Shown here: positions 51,228 to 59,807 of the stretch, in pieces
Position numbering within the stretch: the first letter of the stretch is position 1
Layout: each line of letters starts with the position of its first letter
Source of the DNA: Natronococcus sp. AD-5
Lineage (GTDB): Archaea > Halobacteriota > Halobacteria > Halobacteriales > Natrialbaceae
Length of the DNA: 64,000 bases
Direction: 5' to 3'
Assembly: GCF_030734285.1 (NCBI RefSeq)
Contig: NZ_CP132294.1
Span: 868,001-932,000, forward strand
Position numbers and translations under genes: made by a program
Notes under the pieces: model-generated
Databases searched by the model: none
What the model was told of the DNA's origin: nothing
The model's input: the letters and a program-made list of their open reading frames with translations, nothing else

Positions 51228-51471
51228 AACGTGGTACGCCACCCGGACTCTCAATATTATTGCTAAAAGCCGTTTCGGGAAATGTAAGTTGTCGAATGTT
51301 TGTATCTTCACCTTTTCGAACGATCGATACGCCGATCGCTCCTGGATTAATCGGCGTCCATCGAGGCTCGAGGCGACGTCGGTTACCCGACCAGTAGCGT
51401 GACTTATTAGTTAGATACCCGATGTGCGTCGGCTATGTAACTTCGACTCGGGTGAGGGGATGGAGGGCCAG

Positions 51472-51627
51472 ATGACCCGGCAGTGCTGGAAGGAAAAATG
51501 GGTCGTCCTCGCGGAAACTGCCACGGGGGCAGAGTTCGATCGGGATCCCGACCGGACGGACGAGATTCCCGACGGTCCGGCCTGGAACGAGGGCGGCGAG
51601 TGCCCCTGGGAGCACAAACCAGTGTAA
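51472..51627 (+). CDS. 51-residue protein of unknown function
   Basis: A complete small frame starts MTRQCWKEKWVVLAETATGA and ends NEGGECPWEHKPV. It has a good Shine-Dalgarno GGAGG at 51462-51466, five bases before ATG 51472, which decides this start over in-frame ATGs at 51424 and 51460. Two cysteines (C5, C44) and three tryptophans in 51 residues suggest a compact fold. Its function is unknown. Composition fits coding DNA. Confidence 0.6.
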   Translation: MTRQCWKEKWVVLAETATGAEFDRDPDRTDEIPDGPAWNEGGECPWEHKPV

Positions 51628-51861
51628 TCGACGGTCGACCGTGACGATCCGACCGTTTCCGCTTTTTCAACGTCGCTGCTCGAGAAGTGCTAATCGAACC
51701 GTTCGGACTTCGTAATCGATGATACGGATAGTACATATAATAAGGTGTATATCGTACTATTATTATCAAATTCTGAACCTAGAATAGAATCTCATTATCG
51801 GCGAACACTATGGGTAGCCTGAATCGCGCGTCGAGTACCCTCCGCGAAACCAACCCAGATA

Positions 51862-53223
51862 ATGAACGCAGATAACTCGGCTCGTCGTGTGTTTTTGAAA
51901 CGACTCGGAATCGCAACCGCAGCGGCCACCGCCGTCGGCACCGGTACCGCGACGGCGTCTCCGCCGGTCCACGCCAACGCACGTACTCGCGGACGGATCG
52001 ACAAGCTCGGGCAGGCGATCCCCGAAGATGCGCCGCGGTACACGTACGGCCACGTCCGCAAGGACGGGTTGTACGGCGCGGTGAGCAGCTTTCCTCGAGG
52101 TGGAAACGACTACGGCAGCACGCTGTACGACCTCGAGGACCTCGAGAACCCCACCGAGGTTCACCGCCTCGAGACCGCCAACGAGGTCACGCGGTCGAAC
52201 AACATCAAGTTCGACGGCACCCGCGACGGCCTCTACTACCGCACGCAGGAGGCCGACGGCGACGGCGGCCTGACGGGCTTCGAAGTGATCGACTACGGCT
52301 GGGGCGAGGGAACCCCCGAGGAGCCGGAGATCATCGCGCAGGTGGACACCCCGAACACGGGCGTTCACACCCTCGCCGAGCACCCCGAGGAGCCGATCAT
52401 CTACGCGATCGACAAGGCCGCGAGCGAGCCGGGTATCGTCCCGGTCGACGTGAGCGATCCGGCGAACCCCGAACTCGCCGGCCTCTACGGGCCGCCGGGG
52501 TACTGCCACGACTGCGAGGTCGATCCGGTTCGGAACGTGCTCCACTGCGCGTACATCGCCGGCGAGTTCGAGGGGTACGCGATCCTCGACCTCGAGGATC
52601 CACTGGCGCCGACGGAAATCGGTCGCTTCGACTACGACGACCACCCCGACTACACCGAGATCGGTACGCCGGGGTTCGAAGACTGCCACCAGGCCAGCTT
52701 CGACCCCGAGCGCGGGCTCGCGATCGTCGGCGACGAGGTCTGCGCGGCGCCCGCGATTCCGGGCGGTAAACACGTCTTCGACATCGGCTGGGACGAGGGC
52801 TCGCTCGAGGATCCCAAACCGATCGGATTTACGCACGCGCCCGACGCCCGGTTCCAGGAGAACTTCTGCTTCTGGACGACCCACTTCCACGACGTCGTTC
52901 ACGCCGACGGCGAGGTGCTTCTCGTCGACGGCGGCTATCGGCAGGGGACGTGGGTCGCGAACGTCACGGACCCGACGAACCCGGTCCCGACCGAGCGGTA
53001 CGCGACGGACGACCGGCTGGACGAAGCGGAAGATCACTCCCCCGGAACGCCGCCGTACTGCTGGTCGGCGGTGTACAACGAGGCGCGAGATTTCGTCTTC
53101 GCCAGCGACACCCTCACCGGCGCGTACACGTTCGACGTCTCCGCGCTTCCGGCCCGCGGCGAGGACGGCGGCGGCCCGGACGGCCACTACGACCTCGAGG
53201 CGATCCTCGAGCGCGGCGAGTGA
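51862..53223 (+). CDS. Tat-exported LVIVD-repeat beta-propeller protein
   Basis: A 453-residue secreted protein. The Tat signal is RRVFLKRLGIATAAATAVGT (about 8-27). The body is a series of roughly 45-residue propeller blades with the LVIVD-like pattern (IVPVDVSDPANPELAGLYGP, AILDLEDPLAPTEIGRF, TWVANVTDPTNPVPTERYA). Conserved His and Cys residues (CHDCEVDP, FEDCHQASF, FWTTHFHDVVHADG) could bind metal. The surface propeller may bind ligands or have an enzymatic role, with no activity assigned. The region before the gene is very AT-rich (51720-51790). Confidence 0.88.
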   Translation: MNADNSARRVFLKRLGIATAAATAVGTGTATASPPVHANARTRGRIDKLGQAIPEDAPRYTYGHVRKDGLYGAVSSFPRGGNDYGSTLYDLEDLENPTEVHRLETANEVTRSNNIKFDGTRDGLYYRTQEADGDGGLTGFEVIDYGWGEGTPEEPEIIAQVDTPNTGVHTLAEHPEEPIIYAIDKAASEPGIVPVDVSDPANPELAGLYGPPGYCHDCEVDPVRNVLHCAYIAGEFEGYAILDLEDPLAPTEIGRFDYDDHPDYTEIGTPGFEDCHQASFDPERGLAIVGDEVCAAPAIPGGKHVFDIGWDEGSLEDPKPIGFTHAPDARFQENFCFWTTHFHDVVHADGEVLLVDGGYRQGTWVANVTDPTNPVPTERYATDDRLDEAEDHSPGTPPYCWSAVYNEARDFVFASDTLTGAYTFDVSALPARGEDGGGPDGHYDLEAILERGE

Positions 53224-53319
53224 GCCGTCGGGTCGGTCCGCGACGACCGACCCGTTCCGGGATCGTCTTCGTCGACGCGACGACCCGGTTCTCCGCGACC
53301 CGCGATCGGTACCGACTCG

Positions 53320-53979
53320 TCAGTAGATCAGTTCGTCGTCGTTTTCGACCATGTACAGCGTCCGCGCGGCGATGTTCACCGCGTGATCGCCGACGCGCTC
53401 GAGGTCGCGGATCGTCAGCAACATCCGGGAAACGTCCTCGAACAGCGGTTCGTCGCCCAGCTCGGCCTCGATGAGGTCCTGGATAACGACCTCGCTCGCC
53501 CGTTCGCAGAGCGCGTCGATCTCGTCGTCGGCGGACGCGATCTCGCGCGTCGCCGCGGCGTCGTCGCTCGCGTAGGCACCCATCGCGTCCTCGATCATTC
53601 CGATCGTCTCCTCGCCGATGTACGCGATGTCGATGTCCGAATACCGATCCCGCTTCGCCCGCTGGGTGTACTCGCCGATGTTCACGGCGAGGTCGCCGAT
53701 GCGCTCGAGGTCGGTGATGATCTTGAACGACGCGGCGACGAACCGCAGGTCGCCCGCGACGGGTTGCTGGAGCGCGAGCAGGTCGATACAGTCCCGCTCG
53801 AGCTCGAGGTACAGGCGGTTGATCTCGTGGTCGGCGGTGATCACCGTCTCGGCGAGCGCGTCGTCTTTCCGCTCGTACGCGTCGAGCGCCTGCCGGAGTC
53901 GCCGGCAGACGGCGTCGCTCATTTCGAGAACGTTCTCGCGTAGCTGTTCGAGTTGCCGTTGGTAGTCCGTTCGTGACAT
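53320..53979 (-). CDS. phoU: Phosphate-signalling regulator PhoU
   Basis: A 219-residue PhoU with two three-helix PhoU repeats. The first has LRFVAASFKIITDLERIGDL (about 77-96) and the second LLTIRDLERVGDHAVNIAAR (about 190-209). These E/DxxRIGDxxxN motifs bind iron or manganese. It couples the Pst transporter to phosphate-responsive regulation. It directly follows the pst genes, where normally the ATPase gene pstB would stand between pstA and phoU. Confidence 0.95.
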   Translation of the reverse strand: MSRTDYQRQLEQLRENVLEMSDAVCRRLRQALDAYERKDDALAETVITADHEINRLYLELERDCIDLLALQQPVAGDLRFVAASFKIITDLERIGDLAVNIGEYTQRAKRDRYSDIDIAYIGEETIGMIEDAMGAYASDDAAATREIASADDEIDALCERASEVVIQDLIEAELGDEPLFEDVSRMLLTIRDLERVGDHAVNIAARTLYMVENDDELIY

Positions 53980-54116
53980 GGGTAGCCGAATGTTCTGGTG
54001 GTGTAGTCTTCGACGCGATCGTACTCGGGATTCCCGATAGCGGTCGCGGCGTCCTCGCAGCGGTCGTGTCGCGGTTCGGTACCGGTGTCGGCTCTGAACG
54101 TTGTATCGGGGCTCAC
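53980..54116 (-). pseudogene. pstB: Remnant of pstB (phosphate ABC transporter ATPase) between pstA and phoU
   Basis: Between the pstA and phoU genes there is only 143 bp, with no ABC ATPase. A GTG frame from 54116 reads SPDTTFRADTGTEPRHDRCE, then NPEYDRVEDYTTRTFG, and then runs on into phoU without a stop. The segment NPEYDRVEDYTTRTFG closely resembles the C-terminal end of haloarchaeal PstB (typically NPxHDRVEDYITGKFG). The first part resembles the polar N-terminus before the Walker A domain. This fits an internal deletion of about 250 codons. Absence of pstB is plain; the remnant reading rests on family memory. Confidence 0.55.
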
Positions 54117-54122
54117 GACGTC

Positions 54123-55841
54123 TCACTCCCGGCGCTGGTACTTGTTTCGCAGGAGGATCGCGGAGCCGTTCAGCATCAACAGTACGACGAGCAGGGTGAC
54201 GACGCCCGCCGCGAGGACGCCGTATCGGAAGTCCGCGTCGATCAGTCGGGACCAGGAGTAGATCTGTCGGGGCATCGCGCTGGATAGACTGAAGAACGAG
54301 TTCGGCGGCACGCGGACGACCGCGGCCATCCCGATCATCAGGAGCGGAGCGGTTTCGCCGATCGCGCGGCCGAGCGCGAGGATCGTCCCCGTCAGAATGC
54401 CGGGCATCGCTCGCGGCAATACGACGTTGCGGACGGTTTGCCACTTCGTCGCTCCCATCCCGTACGAGGCGTTCCGCAGCGAGTCCGGCACGCCGCGGAT
54501 CGCCTCCTGTGCAGCGACGATGACGATCGGCAGGATCAGCAATCCGACGGTCAGCCCGCCGACGATGATGATTCCGGACCGCATCCCGATTCCCCTGACG
54601 AACAGCGCGAGTCCGAGCACGCCGTAGACGACCGACGGCACGCCGGCGAGGTTCGCGATGTTGATCTCGATGAGTTCGACGACCGCGCTGAGTCGTCCCT
54701 GACTCGGGCTGTACTCCTCGAGGTAGACCGCGGCGCCGACTCCGACCGGAAACGCCGTGACGGCGACGACGACGAGCATCATCACCGATCCGACGAGCGC
54801 GGGGTAGATCCCTGCATCGCGCGGTGTCGTATTGTGACCGGACGTCAGGAAATTCCGATTGAGCCAGAGGTCCGGTCCCGCGAATCCGAAGGTCTCGACG
54901 ACGACCGCTCCGAGCAACACGCCGGCGCCGATCACGACTGGGAACGCCAATCCGGCGACCCCCTCGTCCCGACGGAAGACGGACTCGACGTACAGGCCGG
55001 TCGGTACGCCGACGACCGTCGTCGCGACGATCCACGTGGTCGCCGAGAGCCCGACGAGCGGTGCGGCGACGAGGCCGAGGCTGGCGACGGTGACGGGTGC
55101 GGCGCCGGCGATCGCCGCGTTTCGGTCGCTGTTCCGAACGTGCCGGATATGCCAGGCGGCCGCCGCGGCGATCGGGAGCGCGAACGTCAGGAGGAGGGAC
55201 ACCGAGGCGATCGGCAGGACGGGAAGCGAGCGGATCAGGCCCCGCAGACTCGGGACGAGAGTCGGAATCGAGGCCGAGAGGTGGAACAGTTCCTGACCGA
55301 GCATCGGCGTCCGAATCGGGTAGTCCACGCTGAACCCCGGAACGCCGACGATCGCGAGAACCGGGACGAGCACCACGATCGCGGCTCGCTCGAGTTCGGA
55401 ACTCGAGCGAGCCCGGATCCGCGCGTGAAGCGCGAGGGTTCCGTACGCGATCCCGGACGCGACGACGAACGCGAGCCACCCCCGGGGCGTAATAACGTGC
55501 CTGAAGACGATGACGGCGCCCCCTGCGAGCAGTCCCGTCACGATCGGCATACCGAGCGCCGTGTAGGCGACTTCGCCAGCTCGGGTATCGCGCCGGTAGT
55601 AGTAGACGGCGAGGGCGGCCGCCGGCAGCGCGATCGTTCCGGTGACCGTAAGGAGCCAGCCAACGTCGGCCGTGGCCGGCTGGATGGCGTCGTTGAACAC
55701 GTACAACAGGAACACGAACACGAGCGCGAGGGCGAGCACCGTCGCGCCGAGACAGGAGAATTTGAACGCGGTCCCCCGGAGCTGGCTGACCTGCCCTTCC
55801 GCTCCGAACCAGCCGCCGGTTCTCTCGTCGGCAGTTCCCAT
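54123..55841 (-). CDS. pstA: Phosphate ABC transporter permease PstA
   Basis: A 572-residue permease. The N-terminal half (about 1-290) has about seven helices and is an extension typical of haloarchaeal PstA. The C-terminal half is the MetI-like permease domain, with the coupling motif YGMGATKWQTVRNVVLPRAM (about 460-480) that docks on the ATPase. EYSPSQGRLSAVVELIEINI and GVPSVVYGVLGLALFVRG are PstA signatures. It sits 55 bases downstream of pstC. Its ATPase partner is missing here, so it must be provided from another locus if the transporter is active. Confidence 0.93.
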   Translation of the reverse strand: MGTADERTGGWFGAEGQVSQLRGTAFKFSCLGATVLALALVFVFLLYVFNDAIQPATADVGWLLTVTGTIALPAAALAVYYYRRDTRAGEVAYTALGMPIVTGLLAGGAVIVFRHVITPRGWLAFVVASGIAYGTLALHARIRARSSSELERAAIVVLVPVLAIVGVPGFSVDYPIRTPMLGQELFHLSASIPTLVPSLRGLIRSLPVLPIASVSLLLTFALPIAAAAAWHIRHVRNSDRNAAIAGAAPVTVASLGLVAAPLVGLSATTWIVATTVVGVPTGLYVESVFRRDEGVAGLAFPVVIGAGVLLGAVVVETFGFAGPDLWLNRNFLTSGHNTTPRDAGIYPALVGSVMMLVVVAVTAFPVGVGAAVYLEEYSPSQGRLSAVVELIEINIANLAGVPSVVYGVLGLALFVRGIGMRSGIIIVGGLTVGLLILPIVIVAAQEAIRGVPDSLRNASYGMGATKWQTVRNVVLPRAMPGILTGTILALGRAIGETAPLLMIGMAAVVRVPPNSFFSLSSAMPRQIYSWSRLIDADFRYGVLAAGVVTLLVVLLMLNGSAILLRNKYQRRE

Positions 55842-55896
55842 TAGCGGTTCACCTCCGTCGATTGCAGCGGGTCTGTTTCGTCCCGACGAACGGTTT

Positions 55897-56832
55897 TCAT
55901 TGGTACTCCTCCCGGTAACGTGCGGTGATTCGGTTGCTCAGCAGGTTCATGGCGAACGTGATGGAAAACAGCGTCAGCCCGATCGCGAACATCGAGTAGA
56001 ACTCCGGCGTGCCGCCGGTCGCGTCGCTCGTGACCGCGTGAACCATCGCGGCGGTCATCGTCTGGCCGGAGTTGAAGAGGTTCGCGAAGGGGTCGGTTGC
56101 GTTCAGCATTCGCGCCTGCATCCCGCCGGCCATCACGACGATCATCGTCTCGCCGATCGCCCGCGAGAACGCGAGGATGTACGACGAGAAAATCCCGGAG
56201 ATAGAGGCGGGGATGACGACCCCCGTCGAGACCTCGAACTTCGTCGCGCCGAGGCCGTACCCGGCCTCTCGCAGCGAGTCCGGCACCGCGCTCATCGCGT
56301 CCTCGCTGATCGAAGAGACCATCGGAATGATCATGATTCCGACCATGATCGACGCGCTCAGCAGGTTGAACAGGCTCAGATCGAGCCCCGCCATCCGCAG
56401 CCACGGCGTCAGATACACCAGTGCGAGATAGCCGTAGACGACCGTCGGGATTCCCGCGAGGATCTCGAGCGACGGTTTCAGTATCGATCGCGCTCGGTCG
56501 CTCGCGTACTCGCTCAGATAGACCGCGGCCGCGGTTCCGATCGGGATGGCGACCGTCGCCGAGACGACCGTGACGATCAGCGTTGCGGTCACAAGCGGGA
56601 GAACCCCGAACGTGTCCCGGCTCGACTCCCACTCCGTGCCGGTGAGAAACGCGACGGCGTTTACCTGCCGAAAGAACGTGACGGCGTCTATCGCGAGCGT
56701 GACCGCGATGCTGACCGTCACGAACACCGTCAGCGCGGCACAGCCGAACAGCAGCCAGTGGTACAGTCGTTCTTTCGCGATTCGTCCGTCGACCGACCTG
56801 CGAAGGTCGGTACCTATTGAATCAGTACTCAT
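55897..56832 (-). CDS. pstC: Phosphate ABC transporter permease PstC
   Basis: A 311-residue permease with about six helices. The start contains a basic cytoplasmic segment (TDLRRSVDGRIAKERLYHWL). EYASDRARSILKPSLEILAG and GIPTVVYGYLALVYLTPW are PstC signatures. The coupling loop YGLGATKFEVSTGVVIPASI faces the ATPase. AFSRAIGETMIVVMAGGMQA completes the family pattern. It lies between pstS and pstA in the same orientation. Confidence 0.95.
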   Translation of the reverse strand: MSTDSIGTDLRRSVDGRIAKERLYHWLLFGCAALTVFVTVSIAVTLAIDAVTFFRQVNAVAFLTGTEWESSRDTFGVLPLVTATLIVTVVSATVAIPIGTAAAVYLSEYASDRARSILKPSLEILAGIPTVVYGYLALVYLTPWLRMAGLDLSLFNLLSASIMVGIMIIPMVSSISEDAMSAVPDSLREAGYGLGATKFEVSTGVVIPASISGIFSSYILAFSRAIGETMIVVMAGGMQARMLNATDPFANLFNSGQTMTAAMVHAVTSDATGGTPEFYSMFAIGLTLFSITFAMNLLSNRITARYREEYQ

Positions 56833-56880
56833 CCTGAAATAGCGTGTTGAACTGGTTGACGGGGTACTCGATCGGCGCCG

Positions 56881-57864
56881 TTAGTTCCCCGCCGCGTCCT
56901 CGAGCGCAGCCATATTCTTGTCGACCTGGTCTTGGTTCGCCGGCACGTACCTCACCTCATCGGCGATCCAGTCGGCCGAGGAGTTCTCGATGTAGAATTC
57001 CACGAAATCGTAGACCGCGTCTCGTTCGAGGGCTTCCGCGGCGGGGTAGACAAACAGCGGCCGAGCCATCGGGTAGGTTCCGTCGCTCGCCTCCTGGAGT
57101 CCCGGCTCTCCGCACTCGTCGTCCTCGCTCTCTTTCACTTCGAGCGCCTTCACGCGGTCCTCGTTTTCGGCGTAGTAGGCGTAGCCGAAGTAACCGATCG
57201 CGTAGGGATCGTCCTCGAGTCCTTCGACGATGATGTTGTCGTCCTCCGTCGGTTCGTAGTCGGTGCGGTGGTCCCCGGCCTCGCCGACGACGTTCTCCGT
57301 GAACCAGTCGAACGTCCCCGAGGTCGTGTCGGGACCGTAGAGGACGAACTCCTCGTCCGGCCAGTCGTCGTTGACGTCCGCCCACGTCTCGGCGCCGTCT
57401 TCCTGCCAGATCTGGGCCATCTCATCGAAGGACATACAGTCGACCCAGTCGTTCTCCGGGCTGACCGCCATCGTCAGCGCGTCGCCGGCGACCTCCATCT
57501 CGATCGGCGTGACGTCGTTCTCCGCGCAGTGGCCTTCCTCCTCGGATTTGATCGGCCGAGAGGCGCCGTTGATGTCGGCTTCGCCGGGACAGAAGTGGTT
57601 CTCGAACCCCCCACCGCTCCCCGTGGAGTCGACGGTAACGTTGACGTCCGAGTTCTCGTCCATGAACCGCTGGGCCATCGCGTCCGAGATCGGGAACACC
57701 GTGCTGGAACCCTTGACGACTACCTCTCCGCTACCGTTGCTGCCGTTTTCCGCGTCAGTTTCGGAACAGCCGGCGATCGCAACCGCCCCCGCGGAGCCGG
57801 CTGCACCGAGGAACTTGCGTCGCGAGATACCGCCCACCCATTGTCCGTGATGATTGTCAGCCAT
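56881..57864 (-). CDS. pstS: Phosphate-binding lipoprotein PstS
   Basis: A 327-residue periplasmic-type binding protein. A Tat-lipoprotein signal is present: ISRRKFLGAAGSAGAVAIAG, followed by Cys (about residue 34) as lipidation site. The phosphate-binding motifs are VKGSSTVFPISDAMAQRFMD (about 50-69), TGSGGGFENHFCPGEADING and GPDTTSGTFDWFTENVVGEA. It captures phosphate at the cell surface and delivers it to PstC/PstA. A TATA (ATAAAAGT, plus-strand, 57887-57894) lies about 25-30 bases upstream. ATG 57864 is preferred to the GTG directly before it. Confidence 0.96.
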   Translation of the reverse strand: MADNHHGQWVGGISRRKFLGAAGSAGAVAIAGCSETDAENGSNGSGEVVVKGSSTVFPISDAMAQRFMDENSDVNVTVDSTGSGGGFENHFCPGEADINGASRPIKSEEEGHCAENDVTPIEMEVAGDALTMAVSPENDWVDCMSFDEMAQIWQEDGAETWADVNDDWPDEEFVLYGPDTTSGTFDWFTENVVGEAGDHRTDYEPTEDDNIIVEGLEDDPYAIGYFGYAYYAENEDRVKALEVKESEDDECGEPGLQEASDGTYPMARPLFVYPAAEALERDAVYDFVEFYIENSSADWIADEVRYVPANQDQVDKNMAALEDAAGN

Positions 57865-58470
57865 CACGTGATCGATTCGAGAGGTGATAAAAGTATGATT
57901 CTATGTGGTATATATATCTGAAAAGAGCCGCACATTCCGATATAGGTCAATCTTTGGCCCGTTCCATGAATTCACCTCTCGCATCTAAATATCCCAACTC
58001 GGAGGTTCCGAACCTGAACTACCTCTCGAATACCGCTTCGCGTTGTCCCGAATTCGAGGATCGCTACGGTACGAACGATCGTTTCGGTCGAGCCGCAAGG
58101 GGAGCGTCTTCGTCGGCGCCGAGAGTTTTCGTCGCTCGAGCGAGGATCGAGCCGAGTTCCGGCGATACGGCTCCGATCGGCAGAACGAGTTCGTCGGGCC
58201 GTGCAAACCCTAATCGATCCGCGAGACGGCGGAGGAAGGCGATCTCGACGATCAGTGGAGGGAACGCCCCACACGTCCAAGTTCCGAGTACACTAGATCG
58301 TGGCATAGGACTATATAGTCCTATAAACCGATACGATATCTACATATCAGAATGTCTATAAGATTCCAGTACGTTCGGGTACCGGGACGTATATCGCCGT
58401 CACGTTCGGATATCGATCGGACTCTATAGATTCAGTCAATTTTATGTTCCCGCTGTCGCAACCGGCCGGT
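57865..58470. other. 606-bp intergenic region between pstS and the AbrB-PhoU gene
   Basis: This is the longest apparently non-coding gap in the window. It contains the pstS promoter at its left edge, an alternating ATATATAT patch at 57910-57918 and a perfect 20-bp palindrome at 58305-58324. At its right end is a TATA-like CAATTTTATG (58438-58447) for the downstream gene. A minus-strand frame of 80 residues (58064-58306, MPRSSVLGTW...PELGSILARATKTLG) is possible but has no recognisable family, and I do not call it. Confidence 0.5.
58305..58324. promoter_or_regulatory. Perfect 20-bp palindrome (candidate operator)
   Basis: ATAGGACTATATAGTCCTAT reads the same on both strands over all 20 bases. 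It lies about 440 bp upstream of pstS and 147 bp upstream of the AbrB-PhoU gene. Such a site could bind a homodimeric regulator, for instance one controlling phosphate uptake. The palindrome is directly visible; the function is an inference. Confidence 0.55.
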
Positions 58471-59466
58471 ATGGAGACGCGCAAGGTCCAGGTGACGGGC
58501 GGATCGACGTACACGGTTTCGTTACCGAAGACGTGGGCGACGGAGAACGGGATCAGCAGCGGAACGACCGTCGAAATATACTCCGAGGACGAGTCGTTGT
58601 TCGTCACGCCACAGCGCGATACCGACCACCAGGAGGGGAGGCTCGAGGTCGCCGCGCTCGACGACGAGCAACTGAAACGGGCGATCCTGACGATGTACGT
58701 CAGCGGCTTCGACATCATCCGCCTCGAGGCGAACCGAATCACGACGGAGCAACGACGCGCGATCCGGAGCGCGATCCAGGGACTCATCGGCGTCGAAGTC
58801 GTCGAGGAGAAGGGGAACTCCGTCGTCGTTCAGGATTTACTCGACTCCTCGGAGCTCTCGATCGTCAACGCCGTCACTCGAATGCGGCTGATCGCCCGGT
58901 CGATGCTCGACGACGCCGTCACCGCCCTCGTCGAGGACGACGACGACATCGCCCACGACGTCATCGAGCGCGACGACGACGTCGACCGACTCTTCCTCGT
59001 CGTCTCGCGGATCTTCCGTGCGACCCTGCGCTCTCCGCGCGCCGCCGAGGGACTCGGCGTCTCCCGCGAGGACTGTTTCGACTACCACTCGAGCGCCCGC
59101 CAGCTCGAGCGCGTCGCCGACCACGCGGTCAAGATCAGCAAGCTGGCGCTCAAACTCGAGGAGATCCCCGAGAACGTCGCGGAGGCGCTGTTCGATCTGC
59201 ACACCGACGCCTCGGACATCATCGAGAAGTCGATGGACGCGCTGTTCGCCGAGGACGGCGACGAGGCGAACAGACTCGGACACAGTGCGCTCGAAGCCGT
59301 TCCCGAAATAGACGAACACACCCGGCACATCGACGAGATACTGCGCGACCTCGACTCCGTCCAGGCGCAGTCGCTCGGATTGATTCTGGACTCCCTCTCT
59401 CGAAGCGCCGACTACGGCGGGAATATCGCCGAAACCGCGCTCCAGAAGGCGGCACCGAGGCCGTAG
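58471..59466 (+). CDS. AbrB-PhoU fusion regulator
   Basis: A 331-residue protein. The N-terminal SpoVT/AbrB swapped-hairpin DNA-binding domain is METRKVQVTGGSTYTVSLPK to about residue 50. Two PhoU helical repeats follow (about 115-215 and 225-325), with HSSARQLERVADHAVKISKL as the clear metal-binding motif. This architecture is common in archaea near pst genes and may link phosphate status to transcription. Start ATG 58471 is chosen because a TATA-like TTTTATG sits 27 bases upstream, overlapping an alternative ATG at 58444. It is divergent from pstS. Confidence 0.92.
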   Translation: METRKVQVTGGSTYTVSLPKTWATENGISSGTTVEIYSEDESLFVTPQRDTDHQEGRLEVAALDDEQLKRAILTMYVSGFDIIRLEANRITTEQRRAIRSAIQGLIGVEVVEEKGNSVVVQDLLDSSELSIVNAVTRMRLIARSMLDDAVTALVEDDDDIAHDVIERDDDVDRLFLVVSRIFRATLRSPRAAEGLGVSREDCFDYHSSARQLERVADHAVKISKLALKLEEIPENVAEALFDLHTDASDIIEKSMDALFAEDGDEANRLGHSALEAVPEIDEHTRHIDEILRDLDSVQAQSLGLILDSLSRSADYGGNIAETALQKAAPRP

Positions 59467-59807
59467 CCGCTTCCCGGTCGGCCGGCAATTTACCGGTAAT
59501 CGATCGACTCGCACTGCGATCGTTCCCGCACTCGTCGAAATTTTGAAGACTGCCGCCGATACCGGTTCGGCTTCGAGTCGGCCCTGGTCGGACCGCGATG
59601 GCGATCGCGGAACTATTCTATATACCAATATCTAGTTTATCCGTCGCGGGTCGATCACGGCTCGAGGATTTCTGCCGCGAGAAGGCGCCGGCAGTCTCCC
59701 TCCGAAACCCGGGACGAGGGCCGCTCGTTCGCTCCAGGGCGCCGGCTGCTGGCGTATCGGTCGAGAGAATCGAACCCGTCGGGCGCGCACTCGCGGCGCG
59801 AACGGGC
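59467..59807. other. 341-bp intergenic stretch between AbrB-PhoU and menD
   Basis: Both flanking genes end here tail to tail. An AT-rich run (CTATTCTATATACCAATATCTAGTTTAT) lies within 59613-59640 and could include T-tract terminators for the plus-strand transcript. I see no gene and no repeat. The reading frames that cover it are extensions or shadows of menD. Confidence 0.4.

Noticed and set aside
58064-58306. An 80-residue minus-strand frame in the pstS/AbrB-PhoU gap
   Set aside because: Codon use is passable, but there is no recognisable family or ribosome site and its start lies directly beside the palindrome. Left uncalled pending conservation data.
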